Origin: a virus
Length of the DNA: 37,761 bases
Virus record (IMG/VR): IMGVR_UViG_3300018080_000067
Coordinates: 1-37,761 of that record
Strand: one strand, 5' to 3'
Shown: piece by piece, positions 29,753 through 37,317 of the stretch
Numbering within the stretch: the stretch's first letter is position 1
How the letters are laid out: every line of letters starts with the position of its first letter
The notes under the pieces: model-generated
What the model was told of the DNA's origin: nothing
The model's database searches: none
What the model saw: the letters and a program-made list of their open reading frames with translations, nothing else
Position numbers and translations under genes: made by a program

Positions 29753-30586
29753 ATGAAATGGCCAAATAGAAGTGACGTGTTTCTTAGGGCAAAGCCCTAC
29801 GTCTCTAAAAAAGTTAAAACGCTTCCTCTCTTTGTAGAAGCGAAGCACGATGGTCACAGAATTCTAATTGTAAAAGATGAAGATAAAATTCTTCACGCTT
29901 ACACAAGAACAGCGGGCATAGATTACTGCAAAGATAAAGCTGGATTTGCTGAAGCCTTGCCAGAGTGGATTAAAAATCTTCCCAAGTTAACTGCAGTAGA
30001 AACAGAAATGGAATGGCCTGAACACGAAGCGTCGGATGTCCCTACTGCAGTTAAAGAATTTCCAGAACAACTTGTGTTTATTCCTTTTGCTATGCCCTTT
30101 CATAAGGGACAGGACATTAGATGGATGGGCTATATGAGAATGAGAGAATTAATTCAAGAATTTAGCCCACGAATGCCAAAGTATCAAGTATTTGAAAATA
30201 TTAAACCTCCCGCTTTTTATCTTGAAGCGCAAGCAAAGAAAGCTGGACTTGAAGGATTTATTGTGAAAGAATCTGGATACTCTGGTTGGTGGAAAGCCAA
30301 AGTTACTCATACGATAGATCTTAAGCTCGTTGGCTTTAAGGATGGACAGGGCAAGTATGAAGGAGAGGTTGGAGCAATGGAGATGGCAGACGCTGAAGAC
30401 GTTCACATCTTCTGCTCAGGAATGACGGATGAGATACGCTTCTCCCTATCCGACAAAGATCTAGGTCGTCTCGCTGAGATAAAACATAACGGCGTGACCA
30501 GTGGTGGTAAGTTAAGACACCCGAGGTTCGTACGGTGGCGAGATGATAAGGAGGAAGTCGATGTCATCCAAAGAAACAAAGTTTAG
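29753..30586 (+). CDS. ATP-dependent DNA ligase
   Basis: 277 residues from ATG 29753 behind AAGGAGGT. Motif I is EAKHDGHR with the nucleotidyl-accepting Lys31. ETEMEWP is motif III-like, GLEGFIVKES is motif IV, WWKAKVTHTIDLKLVGF is motif V. The last roughly 80 residues form the OB-fold. This is a minimal two-domain phage ligase without DNA-binding extensions. It seals nicks left by replication and repair. The next gene's SD lies in its end. Confidence 0.87.
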   Translation: MKWPNRSDVFLRAKPYVSKKVKTLPLFVEAKHDGHRILIVKDEDKILHAYTRTAGIDYCKDKAGFAEALPEWIKNLPKLTAVETEMEWPEHEASDVPTAVKEFPEQLVFIPFAMPFHKGQDIRWMGYMRMRELIQEFSPRMPKYQVFENIKPPAFYLEAQAKKAGLEGFIVKESGYSGWWKAKVTHTIDLKLVGFKDGQGKYEGEVGAMEMADAEDVHIFCSGMTDEIRFSLSDKDLGRLAEIKHNGVTSGGKLRHPRFVRWRDDKEEVDVIQRNKV

Positions 30587-30950
30587 CAATGAGCTCCGCG
30601 ACTACTTAAAAAAGAATGGAGCCATCTCTCAAAAGATGCACGGCAATTTGTTCCAAGAGGGAGTGCCAGATCTATTGGTAGGAACTCCAGATGGACAAAT
30701 AATTCTCATTGAAAATAAGTGGACTATGTCCTACTCATTAACTATGAAAGAGATCTGGAAAATGCTACGAGTAAGTCAGAAAAGCTTCTTCAAAAGATGG
30801 AAGGAATATCCTATTTATGTTTGCGTAGGATCCCCGCGAGGCGTTATCCTTCTTATGGCAGATCACTTTCAAAAGGAGGTGGAAGATGAAAAAGTAGAAT
30901 GGATGACAATGAGAGATGCTGTAGGACCACTAGTTGGTGACTACGATTAA
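30561..30950 (+). CDS. VRR-NUC-type endonuclease (Holliday-junction resolvase-like)
   Basis: 129 residues from ATG 30561 behind AAGGAGGAAGTCG. Active-site pattern of the PD-(D/E)XK VRR-NUC family: E11 (FSNELRDYL), KMHGNLFQEGVPD with D37, then LIENK with E51 and K53. Phage members resolve branched DNA before packaging. It is last in the rightward block and next to the ligase, consistent with recombination and DNA maturation. Confidence 0.82.
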   Translation: MSSKETKFSNELRDYLKKNGAISQKMHGNLFQEGVPDLLVGTPDGQIILIENKWTMSYSLTMKEIWKMLRVSQKSFFKRWKEYPIYVCVGSPRGVILLMADHFQKEVEDEKVEWMTMRDAVGPLVGDYD

Positions 30951-30957
30951 GACAATA

Positions 30958-30995
30958 ATGGCCCAGGGAGAGGGACAGGTTACTCCCTGGGCCAT
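30958..30995. terminator. bidirectional terminator between convergent blocks
   Basis: A 13-bp perfect inverted repeat (30958-30970/30983-30995, GGCCCAGGGAG core) with a 12-base loop fills the 48 bases between the nuclease and amidase stops. T-tracts are poor on both sides, but position and stem strength support termination of both transcripts. Confidence 0.75.
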
Positions 30996-30998
30996 AGG

Positions 30999-31508
30999 TT
31001 AAACGAGTCCGCCACCAACAGGGCGTCTCGCCTTCCCACCTTTTCCAGCAAGTTGAGCTAAGAATTTAAGCCACTTGTTCACGCGTTCGAGCTTATCACC
31101 TATCACGCCAAACTTTTTCAAGAAGTCTTCAGTTAAGAATGGCATCATAATTCGAATTGTGATTTCAGTAAGCGTAGACAAGCCAGAGAGCACGGTAGGG
31201 ATTTCCTTTAACGTGATCTTGTTATCATCGTTTAACGTGCTCATGATCTGGTTCCAAGCTTCTGTGATGTTGTCCAGCTCTTTTTCAAGAGCTTCGTTAA
31301 ACATTTTCAGTACACCGATCACAGCTGTAATGATGATCCCTACCTTTGGATCCACCTTGGCCGCTGATAACACGCCCATGATCAGATCCAATATTGTAAG
31401 CATTGCTCCCAGTAATACTGGCATCTCTCTCGGCTCCAGCTTTCCGTCTTCGAAAATTTCCTGTAGATCATCCCACGAAGTAGTGAGATCTTTTTCTTCA
31501 TCCGCCAT
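30999..31508 (-). CDS. nested hydrophobic C-terminal protein from internal start
   Basis: The ATG at 31508 follows AGGAGGA with a six-base gap, in frame with the amidase. It would yield 169 residues: MADEEKDLTTSWDDLQEIF, hydrophobic segments MPVLLGAMLTILDLIMGVL and VGIIITAVIGVL, then the repeat unit and a basic end GKGGKARRPVGGG. Some phage lysins use internal starts to make extra cell-wall-binding subunits. Here the product looks membrane-seeking. Seen: site and frame. Inferred: expression. Confidence 0.6.
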   Translation of the reverse strand: MADEEKDLTTSWDDLQEIFEDGKLEPREMPVLLGAMLTILDLIMGVLSAAKVDPKVGIIITAVIGVLKMFNEALEKELDNITEAWNQIMSTLNDDNKITLKEIPTVLSGLSTLTEITIRIMMPFLTEDFLKKFGVIGDKLERVNKWLKFLAQLAGKGGKARRPVGGGLV

Positions 31509-32060
31509 GATTGTTCCTCCTGTATAATCGAGTATTCCTTCGACGAGAGCCATAGCAATATCATCTCGCTCATCAGCTTCGTCAGTTTTAGCCCGATCCT
31601 CTGGATTGCTGATAAACATGCATTCCACGATGACGGCGGGCATCTTTGTTTTTCTTATTACCGTAAACGGACCCCGTCCCGTTGCTGTGTCCGTTTTAAC
31701 TCCTCGAGGCTTTAAATCGAGTTCTTTGTGCATCACATCGTGAATGCATTGAGCAAGTTTCTTTCCTTCCTTCGAACGCGGACAATAAATAACTTCATGC
31801 CCGTGAGCAGATGATCTTTGCGCTGCGTTATAATGAACAGCTACGTAGATATCCGCGTTACGATTATTAGCTATTTGTACGCGTTCGTTGTTAGATACTT
31901 TTTGATCTGTTGCTCTTGTAAGGAAGACTTCGTGCCCAGCATCTACTAATAATGCAGCAGCTTTCAAGCTAACATCAAGCGTTAAATCTTCCTCTTCTAT
32001 TCCTCCACCTACGGCCCCAGGATCGGGACCACCATGTCCTGGATCAATGCAAATTAACAT
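30999..32060 (-). CDS. N-acetylmuramoyl-L-alanine amidase endolysin with hydrophobic C-terminal domain
   Basis: 353 residues. Residues 1 to about 178 are an Amidase_3 zinc enzyme: DPGHGGPDPGA with H9, an EEED acidic site near 22-25, VHYNA, and VIVECMFISNPED carrying the catalytic Glu. It cleaves the lactyl-Ala bond of peptidoglycan. Residues 185-353 contain two copies of a W-x(n)-(D/N)-(G/N)-K-(I/L)-x3-E-(I/M)-P unit (W196-P214, W269-P288), each followed by a hydrophobic stretch. An in-frame start with ideal SD lies at 31508. There is no signal peptide, so a holin should release it. Confidence 0.85.
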   Translation of the reverse strand: MLICIDPGHGGPDPGAVGGGIEEEDLTLDVSLKAAALLVDAGHEVFLTRATDQKVSNNERVQIANNRNADIYVAVHYNAAQRSSAHGHEVIYCPRSKEGKKLAQCIHDVMHKELDLKPRGVKTDTATGRGPFTVIRKTKMPAVIVECMFISNPEDRAKTDEADERDDIAMALVEGILDYTGGTIMADEEKDLTTSWDDLQEIFEDGKLEPREMPVLLGAMLTILDLIMGVLSAAKVDPKVGIIITAVIGVLKMFNEALEKELDNITEAWNQIMSTLNDDNKITLKEIPTVLSGLSTLTEITIRIMMPFLTEDFLKKFGVIGDKLERVNKWLKFLAQLAGKGGKARRPVGGGLV

Positions 32061-32061
32061 C

Positions 32062-32334
32062 CTATCCCTCCTTTAGTTGTTCGATCAAATCATCTATCTT
32101 ACCTACAAGTAATTCTGTAGACTCCACTATATGAAAACCCCAGACGACTGGGCGTTGCTTATCATCCACTAAAGAAAAAATTTTATAAATCTCTCCTGTT
32201 TGATATCTACATTGTTCGCAAGGATCTGGTCGACGCTTATCTATTAAATAAGCAATCAATGGCTTTATGACATATTGAAAGGTCATAAAAATAAATATTC
32301 CTATCCACCCAAGTTCTGCGAATGATTGTTCCAT
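32062..32334 (-). CDS. small membrane protein, holin candidate
   Basis: 90 residues from ATG 32334; GGAGGAGATTATTAA upstream lies in the end of the tail gene. One N-terminal transmembrane helix (LGWIGIFIFMTFQYVIKPLIAYLI), then RRPDPCEQC and a soluble helical tail. Adjacent to the amidase, so a holin or holin-like lysis role is likely from context. A single helix with a 60-residue cytoplasmic domain is not a classic class I or II holin. Confidence 0.55.
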   Translation of the reverse strand: MEQSFAELGWIGIFIFMTFQYVIKPLIAYLIDKRRPDPCEQCRYQTGEIYKIFSLVDDKQRPVVWGFHIVESTELLVGKIDDLIEQLKEG

Positions 32335-34407
32335 TTAATAATCTCCTCCCGGTATAACTTTGGACTTTACGTAGTAGTCTATCGTAGGTTGTTTAGTAAA
32401 AGTAGGATTGTTAAAATACGCAGAAATTCCATCAGCGTAGGGATTAGTATTTAAACCATACATTCTTATCTGTTCGGATCCTGTAAATGACCCAGATAAT
32501 GTTATTGATAGCCAAAATTTTGTATCCTTAGGAATAAATTCTTGTATTCCTAAGTAGTTCATAACTACTACATCATTGAAAGTACCACTGGCAGCTGGCA
32601 CAAATCCTCCATTACCAAAGCCTAATAAATATCCAGTTAAATCTGGAAGATCTGTCCCGTCGTCAGGATATAATCTGAAATAAATTACAGGATATGGGAA
32701 AGAGAAACCTTGATAGTCAAACTTAACTTGACAACTTGAGATGTACCCATCTAACTCCATCTTTAATTGTTGCGCAGGCCAATTAGTATTTCTCCAAGTT
32801 TTCCATCCCCCAACTGTAGCACTATCATCAGAAATTTCCCAGAAGTAGGGAGGAGAGTAATGTCTTTTAAGCTTGATATCTACTGTGTGCTCTCCTGCCA
32901 TTTGAACGTTGCGATCTGTTCCATGCACGATGAAAGATTCAGCATCTAATCCCGTCTCATCATCTGTGATTTCAATGACAGTCCCTATTCCGAGATCAAG
33001 CATGTCTGGATACACGTTTCTCATACTCATATCAGCGCCGTTGATGCGATTAGAAAATTTTGCAGCTAAAATTAAGTTGACATCATCTGCGTATCCATTA
33101 GATGGAACTAGATCATTATTTATTTCTAAGTCTCTCTGCCCATATTTATGCAATGATTCTAAGTTGACTAATTCTCTCCACGCAGCACCATATGTTCGAA
33201 AACGATTAGCTACTTTTTTGACATCTTGTTCTATCTTAAACTCAGCTATCTCAGAGCAGTCCCCAGTTTCATAAGAATAGTCAGGAACTGGTAATCCACC
33301 TAACCAAAAACTACTCTTGAAATAATAGACTCCATCTGGACCTATAAACTGATTATGCTGTCCAGCTTCAACTACATTAGCCAGGGCATCAATACCATCT
33401 TCTTCTGTCCAAGTTTTATTAGCGAGTACTTGTGGATCTGTGTCATCGATATCATATAGACTTGGATTAAGTTTTAGTTCTGTTAAGATTAGTTCTATAA
33501 TCTCATCCGCTTTCTTTCCGTTAGCTGTTACATTTACTTTATGATCTTTAAATAAGAAACTTCTATCTGAAGCTGAGACGAATACCTCCTTCGCATCAAT
33601 ATCTATGTTAGGTCTTATGCGAGTTATATATCCAAAGAACTGATCATACTCAGTAGAGCTGTAAGTCGCAGTAATATGTATTCGAGCCATCACGTCCCAA
33701 TAGGGATAGTAGGGAGATGATTCTTGCACTGGACTAAAGTCGCCATCAAGGTCTCGGAGCGTGCATTCCATCTGACCTTCCACTAAAGTACCTTCGACAT
33801 CCTCTGTCCCTATTGAAGCTCTGAAATCCCTACACGCTGTAGTTATATCAAAAGTTTTTAAGCGGTGTGAATAGAAATCGATCATATACGCGTCTCCGGT
33901 GACGCTGTTCCAAACCGATCCATTCCATTGATCGAGATCGAGTTGTGTTGTTTGTTCTGTATTTTGATAACCTACTTCATAGCAAGAAGCAGCGGTTCCA
34001 CCATCAGTGTAAAGCTCAATGTAGAACGCATCATCGATCTCGTACTCTCCTTCATAATCATCGAGTTCAAAAGTAAAGAACCAATCATATCCAGCAGAGC
34101 CAAAGCTCGCTACTGGAGAGGGATATCTTATATCAGGCGATGTGACTAAGAGAGTATAATTCTTATCGTAAAGCTTTGCTCTTGCATCAATACCAGTAGG
34201 TGCCGCGCCAGGACAGCGTAACTTAAACTTTATAGTAATGTACTTATAAAGAGGCTCAGTTGAAACATCTGTGATTGTAAACTTAATGCGAACCTTGGGA
34301 AAGGAAGGAGTACCAAATGCTAACCAAGCATTTTGATTAGTTTGATCTAGAACATCTGTGTATTTATTCCCAGTGAACTCAACTTTATATTGAACTGGAA
34401 GACTCAT
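32335..34407 (-). CDS. baseplate / tail-tip protein
   Basis: 690 residues from ATG 34407, ATGA overlap with the tape-measure stop. The N-terminal 180 residues are beta-rich. Residues about 190-300 (TACRDFRASIG, EGQMECTLRDLDGDFSPVQESSPYYPYWDVMARIHI, FFGYITRIRP) follow the pattern of phage tail-hub proteins that carry LysM-like or gp27-like beta modules. The last roughly 170 residues look like a carbohydrate-binding or jelly-roll-type beta domain. As the only large tail-tip gene it may combine distal tail, hub and host-recognition functions. Confidence 0.65.
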   Translation of the reverse strand: MSLPVQYKVEFTGNKYTDVLDQTNQNAWLAFGTPSFPKVRIKFTITDVSTEPLYKYITIKFKLRCPGAAPTGIDARAKLYDKNYTLLVTSPDIRYPSPVASFGSAGYDWFFTFELDDYEGEYEIDDAFYIELYTDGGTAASCYEVGYQNTEQTTQLDLDQWNGSVWNSVTGDAYMIDFYSHRLKTFDITTACRDFRASIGTEDVEGTLVEGQMECTLRDLDGDFSPVQESSPYYPYWDVMARIHITATYSSTEYDQFFGYITRIRPNIDIDAKEVFVSASDRSFLFKDHKVNVTANGKKADEIIELILTELKLNPSLYDIDDTDPQVLANKTWTEEDGIDALANVVEAGQHNQFIGPDGVYYFKSSFWLGGLPVPDYSYETGDCSEIAEFKIEQDVKKVANRFRTYGAAWRELVNLESLHKYGQRDLEINNDLVPSNGYADDVNLILAAKFSNRINGADMSMRNVYPDMLDLGIGTVIEITDDETGLDAESFIVHGTDRNVQMAGEHTVDIKLKRHYSPPYFWEISDDSATVGGWKTWRNTNWPAQQLKMELDGYISSCQVKFDYQGFSFPYPVIYFRLYPDDGTDLPDLTGYLLGFGNGGFVPAASGTFNDVVVMNYLGIQEFIPKDTKFWLSITLSGSFTGSEQIRMYGLNTNPYADGISAYFNNPTFTKQPTIDYYVKSKVIPGGDY

Positions 34408-37256
34408 CTATCTAAAGCCTCCTCAATGTAACGCACATTAGATCTAAAGAACTCTTTTGCGCTCTTTGGCTCCATCGTCCAGACACCGCTCTGATGAAAA
34501 TTCATTATAATTGGAGCACCGCCCTGTCGTCCCATCTTGCTCAAAGGTATCACAGCCTCAGGTCCAGCTTCACCAACCAGAGCCAGCGTAGGAGAGGTTA
34601 CAATTCCACCTTCAGCCAAAGCTATAGCTTGAGAAGCAATGGCTGCGGCCTCAGCAACACCTTTAGCAGTCACAGCTGCAGCCAGCGCGTAGTTGATTGG
34701 AGGTGGAGCAGAAGCAAGAGCCACTGTCGCAGCGTGATGTGTTTGTATGATTGCAGATGCAAACGCAGCAGCTTTTTCAAGCTGGAATAAAGCTTTAATC
34801 TCTCCACCCGCTGCTTCATTCAAAGCTGAAAAAGCACCGCCCAGGTTCCCTAAGAATTGCACTCGCATTGCAACTAAATCTGCTTCAGCTCTAGCAGCTT
34901 CTTCTGCTTGTCGAATACGCTCATCAGTTTTCTGTTGAATCATAGAGAGGCGTTCGTCTTCTTGCCTTTGCGTTTCTTCCGTTATCTGATTTTCCCAGTA
35001 CTTAGTTATCTCAGCAACTTGCACTCCGTGTCTTTCTGCTAAAGCAATTTCTTTCGCTGCTTGCTCTTCAAGTTGTTCCAATCTATTTAAGTTCGCAAAA
35101 CGTCTTTGGTCTGCAATTTGAGTTATTTGATCTTTAACTCTCTGAAGTTCTTTCTTTGATAGCTTAGTACCTGAGCTTTCTAAAGCTTTATCTGTGGCTT
35201 CTGCTATGCGAGTCATAGATTCATTCACCTGCGCGACAACCGTAGGGGTACCGCCCTCCATACCTACGGCGAGAGCTTCCATCATTCCTCGCCCACTATC
35301 AGTTAGATCTGACAGCGGTCCTTCCTCAGCGTCAGAGCCCGGAAGATATTTTCGAACCTTAGCCAAAATATTCTTTACCGCTTCTATAGGTCCGCTCGCA
35401 GCTTGCTTTATTCCTTTTGTAAAAGTATCGATTAAAGCTTTACCTTCTTGATATAAACCTGTAGCAGAGAGAAAAGTTTTAATAGCTGTGATAACGCCTT
35501 CAATAATTTCATACCAAGCTTTCGCTCCTTCAATGAGGAACGTGATAGCGTTAATAGTAAACTTGAAAACTTCCCAGATCAATTTTAGTTGAACCTTAGC
35601 AACGCTATACATGGCAGTAACAACTGCTTTAAAAACTTCCCATGCTATGGTGATATTAGTTTTAACTACTGCTACGACAGCTGGGAAAACTATCTTAACT
35701 ACTTCGAGAATTTTTTGTACTTCAGGAGAAGCTGATATTTCAGCCCACGCTGCTAAGACATCTGTCTTAACTGTGTTAAAAGCAGCTTTAATGTCAGCGA
35801 CCATGGGACCAAAGAATTCTAAGATACCGTTAACCACAGCCGCAGTCTTAGCTCTAATGTCTCCCCAATTCTTAGCCCACGCTACTGCGAACAATCCTAC
35901 TGCTGCTGTGATAGCGGCTATAGGACCAAGGATAGCTGCGACTGAGACGCCGAGGGCAGCGGCCACAGCTCCGATCGCACTTACTATACCACCTAATGCA
36001 GAAACCATTACACCCAACGCTATGAGCGCAGGACCAAGGACTGCTGTAATAGCTCCGATGGCCAGCACAGCATTTTGCATTCCAGGTGAAAGCTTATCAA
36101 AGCGCTCGGTAAGCATTTCAACTATTTCAACTACTTTATTTGCTACGGGGATAAGCTTAGGGATCACCTTATCGCCTAGATTTATCATAGCGATGGTAAG
36201 CTTGTTCTTCATTATTTGATAAGCAGCGTTTGCTGTGGCAGCTTGCTTTTCAAATGCTTCATTCATAGAGTTAGAGCCATTGAGCATATCATCAAGAGTA
36301 TCATTATATGCTTCATTAGCAGAAGTAAGTAAGGAGAATGCAGCGAAGGAAGCTTCAGCGCTACCAAAAAGAAGTTTCATCTCCTCGTTAGTAAGCTTCA
36401 TCTTATCTCTAGCAAACTCAAGAGCTCCACCTACTCCCTTCTTATCAATTTGATCTCGAAGCTTTTTAGTAGAGAAGCCAAGCTTTTGCATGGTCTTATC
36501 AAGCACTCCACCATCGTCTCCAAGCTCTCTAAATAAAGCAGCGAGCTGAGTCTGTGACTGAGCTGTCTTACCAGTTACGGTGGTCAGAGCAGCTGTGGAA
36601 GCTTGTAAGTCTTCAAAGGTTACACCTACCGCTGCAGCGAAGCCAGCAGCTTGACCAAAGTTTATTGAAAGCTTTGATACATCGGTGATACCATTCTTGA
36701 CTGTCTTAAACAAAACATCAGCATGCTTATCAGCTTCTTGCGCATCTAAATCAAACGCATTTATAGCCACAGTTAGAAGTTCTGTAGCCTCTGATGTTTC
36801 ACCTAAACCAGCAACGGCTAATTTCGAAGATGCTTCTAGAGTCTTTAATGCCTCGCTTGATTCGTTTATTCCAGCAGAGAAAATAGCATATAGGGGTCCT
36901 CCAAGCTCATCCTTATTCTTAGGTACAACTTTAAGTAGATCCTTTACGCCTTGCTCGAGCTCTGCCATAGCAGGAGTAGCATCGCCTTTGATAAGAGTTG
37001 ATACGTTGACAATAGATGTCTCAAAGTCAGCAGCCATCTTAGCAGCGCCCAAACCTATCGCAGCAATAGGAGCTGATAGGGCCGTTAGTTCCCTACCAGC
37101 TCCTTGAACTTTATTGCCAAAGCGGTCCATGACATCACCAGCCCGCTTCCACTTAGATTCAATTACTCTAGCGGCGCGTTCTGCGGACTTTTGGACCTGC
37201 TTTAATATTTGGGAAGCTTCGTCCTCCCCAATTATTGTTACTACTACTTCCGCCAC
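34404..37256 (-). CDS. tail tape measure protein
   Basis: 950 residues from GTG 37256 behind GGGAGGTAAGTC. N-terminal TP901-type region (FETSIVNVSTLIKGDATPAM, INFGQAAGFAAAVGVTFEDLQASTAALTT), a hydrophobic central stretch (about 395-465, many Ala/Ile/Val/Gly), helical middle and a coiled-coil segment near 720-800. The C-terminus ends ASQAIALAEGGIVTSPTLALVGEAGPEAVIPL. Tape measures set tail length at roughly 1.5 angstrom per residue, which would mean a tail near 140 nm (inference). The start lies within the chaperone T frame. Confidence 0.92.
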   Translation of the reverse strand: MAEVVVTIIGEDEASQILKQVQKSAERAARVIESKWKRAGDVMDRFGNKVQGAGRELTALSAPIAAIGLGAAKMAADFETSIVNVSTLIKGDATPAMAELEQGVKDLLKVVPKNKDELGGPLYAIFSAGINESSEALKTLEASSKLAVAGLGETSEATELLTVAINAFDLDAQEADKHADVLFKTVKNGITDVSKLSINFGQAAGFAAAVGVTFEDLQASTAALTTVTGKTAQSQTQLAALFRELGDDGGVLDKTMQKLGFSTKKLRDQIDKKGVGGALEFARDKMKLTNEEMKLLFGSAEASFAAFSLLTSANEAYNDTLDDMLNGSNSMNEAFEKQAATANAAYQIMKNKLTIAMINLGDKVIPKLIPVANKVVEIVEMLTERFDKLSPGMQNAVLAIGAITAVLGPALIALGVMVSALGGIVSAIGAVAAALGVSVAAILGPIAAITAAVGLFAVAWAKNWGDIRAKTAAVVNGILEFFGPMVADIKAAFNTVKTDVLAAWAEISASPEVQKILEVVKIVFPAVVAVVKTNITIAWEVFKAVVTAMYSVAKVQLKLIWEVFKFTINAITFLIEGAKAWYEIIEGVITAIKTFLSATGLYQEGKALIDTFTKGIKQAASGPIEAVKNILAKVRKYLPGSDAEEGPLSDLTDSGRGMMEALAVGMEGGTPTVVAQVNESMTRIAEATDKALESSGTKLSKKELQRVKDQITQIADQRRFANLNRLEQLEEQAAKEIALAERHGVQVAEITKYWENQITEETQRQEDERLSMIQQKTDERIRQAEEAARAEADLVAMRVQFLGNLGGAFSALNEAAGGEIKALFQLEKAAAFASAIIQTHHAATVALASAPPPINYALAAAVTAKGVAEAAAIASQAIALAEGGIVTSPTLALVGEAGPEAVIPLSKMGRQGGAPIIMNFHQSGVWTMEPKSAKEFFRSNVRYIEEALDR

Positions 37257-37317
37257 GACTTACCTCCCTATATAGGTGGCACAAAAACTCATGTTGAAGG
37301 GGTGTCAAGTCCCCCGG
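37168..37317 (-). CDS. tail chaperone T domain, reached by programmed +1 frameshift
   Basis: In the frame +1 to the G frame, an open stretch continues past the G stop and encodes DLTPLQHEFLCHLYREVSRGG followed by a Ser/Asn and basic tail, ending at 37168. It has no convincing start of its own. The coding strand reads GCC GGG GGA CTT: a glycyl-tRNA on GGG can slip +1 and re-pair with GGG, giving ...DAG-DLTPLQ. Tail chaperones of this kind often use +1, -1 or -2 frameshifts. The T frame overlaps the start of the tape measure by about 89 bases. The site is inferred. Confidence 0.6.
   Translation of the reverse strand, partial: PGDLTPLQHEFLCHLYREVSRGGSSSNNNWGGRSFPNIKAGPKVRRTRR

Noticed and set aside
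35611-36219. 202-codon plus-strand frame opposite the tape measure
   Set aside because: Low-complexity Ala/Thr/Ser shadow of the Ala/Val-rich tape-measure helix; no ribosome site and inside an essential gene.
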